From: Deltaproteobacteria bacterium
Lineage (GTDB): Bacteria > Myxococcota_A > UBA796 > SXON01
Direction: 5' to 3'
Length of the DNA stretch: 60,858 bases
Assembly (NCBI GenBank): GCA_947486185.1
Contig: CANKTH010000018.1
Coordinates: forward strand, 1 to 60,858
Both the position numbers and the translations under genes were made by a program. Of this stretch, positions 8,728 through 16,280 are shown one piece after another. Under the pieces are notes generated by a model. The model worked only from the letters and a program-made list of their open reading frames with translations, ran no database searches and was not told the DNA's origin. Every line of letters begins with the position of its first letter. Within the stretch, counting starts at the first letter, position 1.

Positions 8728-9842
8728 CACCGGCCCCCGTGTGGCGTGAAGGCCTGGCCGGACCACAGCGCGATGCCCAGCCAGACCCAGTTTTGACCGT
8801 AGTATTCGCGAGCGCCCCCGTAGCCGTGGGCGCTCCGGAGCGGCATGAGCTCGTTGGCGTAGAGCGCCGGCGCGTCTTCCGGGCGCACGAGGCCCCACGC
8901 GGGCAGCAGGGCGCCGTACAATGCCGGATGTTCGTACGCTTCCATCGGCTCGCCGTCCACTCGCATACGCGCCGGGATCAGGCCGGAGCGCCGCCAGCCT
9001 CGCCCGAGGTCGGCGAAGTTGACCAGCAGGTGCCGAGCCCGGCTCTCGTCGTGAAAGATCACGTCGGCGGCCAGGTTCCACGGGATCCGCATCGCCTCGT
9101 AGCCGTAGTGGTCGGCGTCGGCTCGCTCCGGCGGCGGCGCCTCACGTACGCCATCTTCGGCCGAGAAGTAGACCCAGTCGGGGGGCAGACGGCCGGCAGC
9201 CATCAGGCTGGCGAGCATCGTGTACGCGGGGTCGATGAGGCTTTGCCAATCACGCTCGGGATCCGCCACCGCGAAATCTCGCCACGCGAAGGGCATGAAG
9301 TACGAGGGATTGAGGACCACCGTCCGCCCAGCGGCGGCCCAGGGGCCAGGCAGCAACCAGCGGCCCCCGAGCACTTCGGCGACCTCTTCCTGCCAGATGC
9401 GGGCGAGGAGGCCGCGCGCCTCGTCGGCCAGCTCGGGCCGCAGCCAGCGTTCGGCGGCGATCAGCAGGGACCATGCGATGAGCTGATCCGCGTCAGAAGC
9501 GGGATTTTCGTCGAGTATTCCCCACGAGCCGTCGGCCCGCTTCCCCCACTTCCACGCGGGCAGGCGCGCGGGATCGCCACGCTGGAGGTTGTTCCGCGTC
9601 CAGGTGCGGACGCTGTCGAAGCGCTTCTCATCGTTTGCCCAAACGGCCCGGACCATCGCGTAAGCCTGCCCCTCCGAGGTGCTCGCGCCCTCCGAGGACG
9701 GGTCGATCACCCGACCATCCGCCTGCACGAAGCTGCGGGCGTAGTCCTCCCAGGCACCGCGCAGCGCACGCTCGTTCGGGCGTCGTTCCGCCGGGTTGGT
9801 GCCCAGGAACATCAGCGCCCCGACCGTGACGGCCTGCCTCAT
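8727..9842 (-). CDS. bcsZ: Periplasmic endo-glucanase, GH8 family
   Basis: A 371-residue glycoside hydrolase family 8 enzyme that cleaves beta-1,4-glucan during cellulose export. The general-acid Glu lies in TSEGQAY (about residue 57). The next blocks, AWKWG, ADGSWGILDENPASDADQ and NPSYFMP, follow the order of BcsZ/CelA enzymes. The C-terminal part has YGYEAMRIPWNL, the usual family block. The N-terminus has a weak hydrophobic stretch (VTVGALMFLG) that may be a signal peptide. The start ATG overlaps the bcsB stop (ATGA). The gene order bcsA-bcsB-bcsZ-bcsC equals that of the enteric operon. Confidence 0.93.
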   Translation of the reverse strand: MRQAVTVGALMFLGTNPAERRPNERALRGAWEDYARSFVQADGRVIDPSSEGASTSEGQAYAMVRAVWANDEKRFDSVRTWTRNNLQRGDPARLPAWKWGKRADGSWGILDENPASDADQLIAWSLLIAAERWLRPELADEARGLLARIWQEEVAEVLGGRWLLPGPWAAAGRTVVLNPSYFMPFAWRDFAVADPERDWQSLIDPAYTMLASLMAAGRLPPDWVYFSAEDGVREAPPPERADADHYGYEAMRIPWNLAADVIFHDESRARHLLVNFADLGRGWRRSGLIPARMRVDGEPMEAYEHPALYGALLPAWGLVRPEDAPALYANELMPLRSAHGYGGAREYYGQNWVWLGIALWSGQAFTPHGGR

Positions 9843-11995
9843 TCGGCCTGGCCGCCGTTGTTCCGCGCCCAGCCCCGCACCAGCCGGGTGAGCACGAGGG
9901 CGCCGAGGAGGGCGCCGAACGTGACCAGGAGCCACTGTTGCTTGAGGAAGCTATAACCACGACTTAAGACGGAGACCGTGCCGACCTGGCGCTGCTCGGC
10001 GACCGCGAGGGTGTTGACCCCGCCCGAAGGCGTGAGCACGGCGAGGTTGCCGGACAGCTGGAACAGCACGTCGGGCCGCGCCATCGCCGCCGCCGCGTCG
10101 ATCAGCGCGGCGCCATCACTTCCCCGCACGACGAGGATGGACCGCGACGGTGCGTTGGGGTGGGCCGCTTCCTCGATCGTAGCGTACCGTGTGCCGACGC
10201 TCGCGCGCAGCAGCTCCAGCCCCGTGCGCTGCAGGAGCCGCTCGCTGTCCCCAGAGGCGGTGATCGTGCCGTCGCGGGTGAGGGCTGTCCAGATCGGGTT
10301 GGGGTTGGACTCGACAAACAGCACCGCGTCGCGCTCGGGGTTGGCGCTCAGTACGGTTGCGCTCGCTGGCACCATCCGGATGTCCACCTGATTGCCCGGG
10401 GTCACCACCCCGAGCTGGGCGGCGAGCAGCATCGCCGCTGTGCCGCTCGCGGTGTCGGTCTCCTCGGGCAATACGAAGGTGACGCCCTGGCCCGCGGCCG
10501 CGATGTTGAGCGGCCAGAGATCATGGCGTAACAACGCCAGTTCGGGCAGCATCGTGAAGTGGTCTCGCACCACGGAGAATTCGGAGTTGGCGAAGACCGT
10601 GCCCCAGATCGCCCGGTCAGTGGTGAAGCGGCACGGGTCGAAATCGGCGGGGAAGAGGTGGAACTGGACCAACAGCTTGTTGCTCGGGCGGAGCAGGTCG
10701 TGGGGCAGCCTGACCTTGAGCTCAGTGAGGGCCTCGCCATCGGGGTCGTCGAGCGCCTGGCTCCGGAGCGCGACGCCGTTCAACCTCACCTCCATGGACG
10801 AGAGGCGCGTGTCGAGGCCGGCGCCGTAGGCGTAACGAAGGGTGAAGGAGGCGGCGTCGACCCGCACCTTGGTGTCGCCCTCGAAGGTCAGCGGGACTTC
10901 GATTGGCGCGGAATAGAAGCCGCGAACCGTGTGATCGTCGATGCCGATGCGCGTCAGCGGGAAGGTCTCGCCGGCCGGAGCGAGGGGCGAGGGATCCACG
11001 GTGGGGCGGTGGATTGGGTCCCTCACCTCGCGGATGCTCGATTGAACGCCGCTCAAGAGCTCGTAGCGGTCGTCGCTGGCCACCGCGATCGCTGCCTTCC
11101 TGAGCCCGGCGTCATCGCCGCCCGCTACGAGCAGGATGCCGAAGCGCGGATCGAAGGGGTGCACCATCGTCCGAACCAGACCTTCACCCGCGGCCGGGAG
11201 CGCGCCGACCAGCAGCGCGGCGACCAGCGGATTGGAGGCGGGGGTGCCGACCACGAGCGCATGGGTTGTGGCGCCGTCCAGCGTGCTCGCCGGCGCCGCC
11301 ATCTCGAGCTCACGGTAGGTGGCGATGCGGCCGAAGGCGGGGCCGAGCCACGAGAGGGCGTCGAGCTCTCCCGCCGAGAGCCCCCCCGGATCGACGAGGG
11401 TGAACTCCAGCGGACCGTAGCCGGTGGGGTCGAAATAGGGGTACGGGAAATCGAGCAACTCGGTCGCGAACGGGCGGACGTCGTAGGTCCACGTGATGGA
11501 GGTCTTGGCGAGGACGCGTGACCACAACGCCGGATCGAAGGGGTCTTCACACTCTGGACCCACGTGCTGGACCACGTGGTACTGGAGGCGGTTGTAGTCC
11601 TGCAGCACGCTACGCGGGATCGGCACGCTGAGCTGCCCGCCGCTCGCCGTGGCGGCGTCGAGTCGGACGGTGGCGAGCGGGCTGTCGTTGACCAGCACCG
11701 TCAGGGTGCTGCGCTCGGGGATGAGGACCGCCGAATGATCGAACTTGAGGTTGAGGATCGGGTCGGCCGTCAGGTCCCACCGTTGTGGCGTGCTGAAGTC
11801 GAGGTGGTCGAAGTCGGTCACCCCCTGGAGCATGATGTCGGCGCCGAGATTGAGGCCCTCTTCGAGCGTCATCTCCCAGGTCTCGGCCGCGAGGTTGGGG
11901 CTGTAGCCGGCGAGCATGACCAGGGCCAGACCGCGCCCGGCGAGGCCAACGGCCCTCACACGAGGCTTCCGGTCAGCGTGTGTTTGCGAGATCAT
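9839..11995 (-). CDS. bcsB: Cellulose synthase periplasmic subunit BcsB
   Basis: A 718-residue periplasmic subunit that pairs with BcsA and guides the nascent glucan. A signal peptide (core LALVMLAGYSPNLAA) is followed by alternating carbohydrate-binding and flavodoxin-like domains. Characteristic BcsB stretches include FDHSAVLIPERSTLTVLVND near residue 90, the PECEDPFDPALW block with its conserved Cys, and FHLFPADFDPCRF with the second conserved Cys. A single C-terminal membrane helix (LLVTFGALLGALVLTRLV) anchors it, as in the family. It starts inside the end of bcsA (23-base overlap) with AAGGAG nine bases upstream of the ATG, so this start is well supported. Confidence 0.95.
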   Translation of the reverse strand: MISQTHADRKPRVRAVGLAGRGLALVMLAGYSPNLAAETWEMTLEEGLNLGADIMLQGVTDFDHLDFSTPQRWDLTADPILNLKFDHSAVLIPERSTLTVLVNDSPLATVRLDAATASGGQLSVPIPRSVLQDYNRLQYHVVQHVGPECEDPFDPALWSRVLAKTSITWTYDVRPFATELLDFPYPYFDPTGYGPLEFTLVDPGGLSAGELDALSWLGPAFGRIATYRELEMAAPASTLDGATTHALVVGTPASNPLVAALLVGALPAAGEGLVRTMVHPFDPRFGILLVAGGDDAGLRKAAIAVASDDRYELLSGVQSSIREVRDPIHRPTVDPSPLAPAGETFPLTRIGIDDHTVRGFYSAPIEVPLTFEGDTKVRVDAASFTLRYAYGAGLDTRLSSMEVRLNGVALRSQALDDPDGEALTELKVRLPHDLLRPSNKLLVQFHLFPADFDPCRFTTDRAIWGTVFANSEFSVVRDHFTMLPELALLRHDLWPLNIAAAGQGVTFVLPEETDTASGTAAMLLAAQLGVVTPGNQVDIRMVPASATVLSANPERDAVLFVESNPNPIWTALTRDGTITASGDSERLLQRTGLELLRASVGTRYATIEEAAHPNAPSRSILVVRGSDGAALIDAAAAMARPDVLFQLSGNLAVLTPSGGVNTLAVAEQRQVGTVSVLSRGYSFLKQQWLLVTFGALLGALVLTRLVRGWARNNGGQAE

Positions 11996-14798
11996 CTCTA
12001 AGCTCCTTGAGTTTTTGATCTACGACAGCGAGACGGGGGCGGATGACCCGAACGTCGACCGATCCCCGTTGGAGTCGTTCGATCGCCGCGAGCTCGAGCA
12101 CCACGGCGTGAATGCCGGTCTCGACGTGCGCGAGGCGCGGGTGGGCCCCGGTCGCTCCGTAGATCTGGTAGATTTGCATGGTTGAGTTGAGGCGGTTGGT
12201 CCAGGTGAGATCGACGCCCTGAGCCCGGTCGGCAGCGTCGGTGAGCTCGACGAGCAGGTCGCGGATCTCCTGCATCGCCCGGTGGAGGGCGGCGCCCCGG
12301 GTGAGCGGGTCCTCGACAAAGTAGAGCTCGGTGGGGAAGAGCACCGCGACGCCGCTCTCGACGGGGCCGATGCCGAGGAGGAGACCGGCTCCGAGGGCGA
12401 GCATCGTCACGGGCAACGCCAACTCCGAGACTCCGTGTCGGGCCGGGCTGGCGGGCACAGGCGCCGCCGGAAGCTCGAATCCACAGCGTGTACAGGCGCT
12501 CTCGAGCGGTGAGCTCGCCGAGGCAGAGCAGCGTGGGCATCGGTGCGTGGACGCGCTTGGCACCAGCGCCGCACCTTCACCGCTGAAATGTCGCAGTTTC
12601 TCGATCCACGGCGGGTAGTTGAGCAGCGCCGCCGCCGGCGTGAGCGCCACCTGGAGAAATGCGCGGAGCGGCTGGTCGAAGGCGAACTGATCCCCGATCC
12701 AGCTGGAGGGACCGGAGAACAGCACGTCCGCGATCGCGCGCTGCGCCTCCGGGGAGGTGTCCGCGAAGGTCCCTGTCACCAGGCGCCCCGTGCCGGTCTC
12801 CCACTGCCGGATCACGTCGACGGTGATCATCGTGCTGCGGGCGCCGGGCAGCCGATTACCCAGGGCGATCCTGACCTGCGCTGGAAGGGGACCACTGCCC
12901 GGGACCTTGAAGCGCGCGCCGCCCATGCTGAGATCGCGGAGCTGGCCCCGGAGGACGTTGCGGTCGGTGAGCACGGTGACGGGCGCCTCACGATCGAGAC
13001 GGTGGTGGCGGCGGCGTTGCGGGCGCTCCCACGCGACGGCGATCGCGGCGCCGAGCAGCACGACGTTGTAGAAGTTCCAGAGCGCGACCATTACGACGGT
13101 CTCGGCGTCGAGTGGCTGATGGTGCAGCTTGATCGGCACATAAAGCAGTGCCGCGATCGCCAGCACCTCAATCAGGATGAGCGGCATCGCGTTTCTGGAG
13201 TCGAAGTAGCTCGAATCGACCGTCTCACCCTTGTTGGTGACGTTGAACTTGCCTCTTTTAGGGGCCACCACCGCGACCAGGGTCACCAGGGTGGTGTAGG
13301 GTGCGACCGCGAGCTCAAACACTTCCGGCCACGTGCTGTACCGCACATTCCGGTTCACCAGCCGCGCCCCAGCGTAAATGAGGGCGAGGTGGGGCAGGGC
13401 GTAGAGGATCATCCCGCGTACGTTGGCGTCCACCGGGTGGATGTCGAACAGGAGGTAGAGCGGCGGGATGAGCACGAAGATCAGCCGTGACAGGCCAAAA
13501 AAGAAGTGGAAAGACGCGCTGAAATAGTTGATGCGCTGCGCGAGCGAGAGGCCTCGTTTGGTCAGCGGGTTGTCCAGGCGGAAGATCTGCGCCATGCCGC
13601 GGGCCCAGCGGATCCGCTGCCCGATGTGCTGGCTGTAGCTCTCGGTCGCGAGGCCGGCCGCCAACGGAATGTCGAGGTACAAGGAGTCCCACTGTCGGGC
13701 GTGCAACTTGAGCGACGTGTGAGCGTCCTCCGTGACCGTCTCGACCGCGATACCCCCCACCTCGACGAGCGCGCTTCGGCGGAGCACGGCGCAGGAGCCG
13801 CAAAAAAATGCGGAGTTCCAGAAGTCGTTTCCGAGCTGGACCAGGTGGTAGAACAGGTGCTGCTCGGGGGGCATGGCAGCGCCGAGCCGCAGGTTCCTCA
13901 CGAAGGGGTCGTCGTTGTAGAAGTGATGCGGCGTCTGCACCAGGGCGAGGCGCGGGTTCTTCTGAAAGAACCCGACGGTCGCACGGAGAAAGATCCGGGT
14001 GGGAACGTGGTCCGCGTCAAAAATCGCGACCAGCTCTCCCGAGCTCTGCTTCAGGGCGTGGTTGAGGTTGCCCGCCTTGGCATGTGAGTTGTCGGGCCGG
14101 GTGAGGTAACGGCACCCGAGGCTGGCCGCGAGCTCCGCCATTTCCGGGCGTTTGCCGTCGTCGAGCAGCCACACCGTCTTGTGCGGGTAGTCCACCCTGA
14201 GCGCGCCAGCGACGGTAGCCCGGAGCACATCGACCGGCTCGTTGTACGTGGGCACGAAGATGTCGACGCTCGGCCACGAGGACTCCGGCCCGACGAGCGC
14301 AGGCGGTCGGTGGCGGCGCAGGATCGCCGACTGGAAGTAGCCCGTGAGCAGCCCCACGAAGGCGTAGGTCTCGGCGTAGAGCAGCAGCCCGGCGGCGATC
14401 GTGTCGGCGGTGCCGTAGACGCTCAAAGTGTCGGTAAAACGCCAATAGAGGTACCGGCCTGACACTGCGACTGAGAGCCACACCACCGCGAGCCGCCAGG
14501 ACGGGGCGAGGTAAGCCAGCGCCGCGGTGGCCGCGATCAACAGCGCGTCGAGGACGACGTGATCGTGGGGGGCGAGATCCGCGACGATCAGGGCAAACAT
14601 CGGGACGAGGCAGAGCGCCCCGGCCAGCGGCAAGTAGGGCGAGCCCGAGCGTTGTTCAATCGCCTGGTCGAAGCGGTCTTTGAGCACGTCAAAGCGCCCG
14701 ACATCTGCGAGGGGCCGGGACGGAGCTGCCCGAAAGGCCCGTAGGTCGGGGGTGTCACGCTCGGGCGAAGGTAGCGGGGGCTCGCGGAGGGAGGGCAT
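11973..14798 (-). CDS. bcsA: Cellulose synthase catalytic subunit with C-terminal extension
   Basis: A 941-residue GT2 processive synthase that polymerises UDP-glucose at the inner membrane. Catalytic signatures are complete: LLDDG (211-215), the DAD metal motif (261-263), TED base (356-358), QRIRW (394-398) and the gating loop FNVTNKG (518-524). The PilZ domain carries RRHHR (596-600) and DLSMGG (622-627), so c-di-GMP activation is expected. Standard BcsA would end near residue 740. Here about 200 residues follow: a double-CxxC ribbon (CPRC 754-757, CTRC 769-772), a hydrophobic segment near 793-812 and a helical tail with LVELTDAADR and LKELRDDL. The start at 14798 is chosen because the 36 residues further upstream are Arg/Gly-rich and would run into cotH. 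It is 14 bases from the cotH stop. Confidence 0.95.
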   Translation of the reverse strand: MPSLREPPLPSPERDTPDLRAFRAAPSRPLADVGRFDVLKDRFDQAIEQRSGSPYLPLAGALCLVPMFALIVADLAPHDHVVLDALLIAATAALAYLAPSWRLAVVWLSVAVSGRYLYWRFTDTLSVYGTADTIAAGLLLYAETYAFVGLLTGYFQSAILRRHRPPALVGPESSWPSVDIFVPTYNEPVDVLRATVAGALRVDYPHKTVWLLDDGKRPEMAELAASLGCRYLTRPDNSHAKAGNLNHALKQSSGELVAIFDADHVPTRIFLRATVGFFQKNPRLALVQTPHHFYNDDPFVRNLRLGAAMPPEQHLFYHLVQLGNDFWNSAFFCGSCAVLRRSALVEVGGIAVETVTEDAHTSLKLHARQWDSLYLDIPLAAGLATESYSQHIGQRIRWARGMAQIFRLDNPLTKRGLSLAQRINYFSASFHFFFGLSRLIFVLIPPLYLLFDIHPVDANVRGMILYALPHLALIYAGARLVNRNVRYSTWPEVFELAVAPYTTLVTLVAVVAPKRGKFNVTNKGETVDSSYFDSRNAMPLILIEVLAIAALLYVPIKLHHQPLDAETVVMVALWNFYNVVLLGAAIAVAWERPQRRRHHRLDREAPVTVLTDRNVLRGQLRDLSMGGARFKVPGSGPLPAQVRIALGNRLPGARSTMITVDVIRQWETGTGRLVTGTFADTSPEAQRAIADVLFSGPSSWIGDQFAFDQPLRAFLQVALTPAAALLNYPPWIEKLRHFSGEGAALVPSASTHRCPRCSASASSPLESACTRCGFELPAAPVPASPARHGVSELALPVTMLALGAGLLLGIGPVESGVAVLFPTELYFVEDPLTRGAALHRAMQEIRDLLVELTDAADRAQGVDLTWTNRLNSTMQIYQIYGATGAHPRLAHVETGIHAVVLELAAIERLQRGSVDVRVIRPRLAVVDQKLKELRDDLANTR

Positions 14799-14812
14799 GG
14801 GGCGACGAACGC

Positions 14813-16108
14813 CTAGAGTCCGAGCTCGGCGCGGACAATCGCCGGGCGCGCCGCGACCCAGGCGCGCGTCTCCTCCTGAGCACCCGCACAGCCGTAATCC
14901 CCCCAAGAGCTACGCGGATCCTCGCGGCACGCCGCTTCGATACCGTAGGTTGTTCGGTCCACGTAGTCGGACAGGTCGATGGACTCCCAGACCCCCAGTA
15001 CGTCGGCGACCTTGGCGTCCAGCGCTGCGGAGCACTCCGCGTCGTTCCGGCAATCCGCAGCGATTCGACCGCCCAACTCGGCGTGGATCTCCACCGCCAC
15101 CGAGTCTTCCCAACGCCAGAAGCATTGGTCGGGGCCCCAGGGCGTCATCACCCAAAGGGCGTCGACTGCGGGGTGGTAGAGCATGTAGTTGTTGCCGGCG
15201 GTGGTGTAGCCGTCCTGGTTGCTGAGCACGAGCTCGGCAGCCCAGAGCGTCAGGAGCGCGTCCCGCTCGAACCAGGTGTCGAGCATCGTAAAGGTCGTGC
15301 CGTCCTCGGCCGCCTGTTCCACCGCCTCGATCAGCGCGATGAGGTCGCTCCGATCCTCCACGTCGCCTATGGTCTCCTGCACCGCGAAATTGTCCTGCCG
15401 GTGCGAGTAGAGATCGGCGCCGTATCCCCCTTCATAAAGATTGCCGTCGGCCTCGCCGGGGAAGGCCCGTTCCAGGAACTCCTCGTCCATGGTCTCCACC
15501 ACTCCGTAAAGGCCGAAGAGCTCCCCGTTGACAAAAACCCGTGAGTAACCGTGCATTGGCGCGGGCAGGCCGGCGCCTTCGAACAAGTAGTACGCCCCGT
15601 GCTCCGACACCATGGACCCGTCCTGGATCATGCTGTTGAGCGTGAGTCGTTTACGCCCGTAGAAGCGTTCCTCGGGATCGTACTCGTGCATCTTGATCTT
15701 GAAGGAGGCCTTCTCTTCGAGGGTGCGGAACGAACCTTCGGGCGAGCCCTTCAGCCGCACCCCGACCGTCCACGACTCGCCGCCGAAGCCCAAGGTGCCC
15801 TGCGCGTACTCCGTCGGCGCGGCGTCGAGCGCGGCGATCGACTCAGACGTGAGACCGATACACAGGTCGAAAACGACCGGGTCCTCGGCGTTCCGTGTGT
15901 ACAGGAAGCCGGCGTTCTCCATCTCAAGATCCACACCCTCGGGCACGGATAAACAGTTGGGATCACCACCCGTTGGCAGGCTATCGGTCGTTCCGGTGTC
16001 GGTCGTTGCGCTGTCGGTCTTTCCGCTGTCGCCGAGCCCCGTGCCACCCTCGTCAGTCCCACAAGCGAACAGGCCGGTGATTGAGAGCAGCATCAGGGGA
16101 CCGCGCAT
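14813..16108 (-). CDS. CotH-family lipoprotein
   Basis: A 431-residue predicted lipoprotein. The signal ends in the lipobox LFAC, then comes an Asp/Thr/Ser/Gly-rich linker of about 35 residues. The main domain follows the CotH pattern: VGVRLKGSPEGSF, KASFKIKM, LTLNSMIQDGSMVSE, a VFVNGELFGLYGVVE block, GNLYEGGYGADL and NQDGYTTAGNNYMLY. The usual WDxD metal loop reads WGPD here, so one acidic ligand may be missing. Bacterial CotH proteins are atypical kinases best known from spore coats, and in some bacteria they accompany secreted polysaccharide systems. I start at the ATG at 16108, which has GAGG upstream, rather than the TTG 15 bases earlier. It lies immediately upstream of bcsA in the same direction, so cotranscription is likely. 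Confidence 0.87.
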   Translation of the reverse strand: MRGPLMLLSITGLFACGTDEGGTGLGDSGKTDSATTDTGTTDSLPTGGDPNCLSVPEGVDLEMENAGFLYTRNAEDPVVFDLCIGLTSESIAALDAAPTEYAQGTLGFGGESWTVGVRLKGSPEGSFRTLEEKASFKIKMHEYDPEERFYGRKRLTLNSMIQDGSMVSEHGAYYLFEGAGLPAPMHGYSRVFVNGELFGLYGVVETMDEEFLERAFPGEADGNLYEGGYGADLYSHRQDNFAVQETIGDVEDRSDLIALIEAVEQAAEDGTTFTMLDTWFERDALLTLWAAELVLSNQDGYTTAGNNYMLYHPAVDALWVMTPWGPDQCFWRWEDSVAVEIHAELGGRIAADCRNDAECSAALDAKVADVLGVWESIDLSDYVDRTTYGIEAACREDPRSSWGDYGCAGAQEETRAWVAARPAIVRAELGL

Positions 16109-16134
16109 CAGGCCTCGGGGCAAAGGGACACGGT

Positions 16135-16163
16135 GTCATACTAGGGGCGTCATGCCCTGTCCA
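16135..16163 (-). promoter_or_regulatory. Candidate sigma70-type promoter for cotH-bcs operon
   Basis: On the minus strand TGGACA (16163-16158) and TATGAC (16140-16135) are separated by 17 bases, matching -35 and -10 consensus at five and four positions. The -10 element ends 26 bases before the cotH start. The spacer contains a short GGGC/GCCC inverted repeat that could be an operator. This is a by-eye match in the 172-base gap between the lectin-type lipoprotein gene and cotH. It would let cotH-bcsABZC be expressed separately from the gene before it. Confidence 0.4.
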
Positions 16164-16280
16164 GGCGGCTGGGTCGGGCGCCGTGGCCTCGCTTACCTGG
16201 AGAGGCCGGCGTCTACGTCGGTCGCCGCTGCGGGGCGGGGGCGGCGCCCGCCCGTTCAGGCCGAGCTCGGCGGCGGGCTG

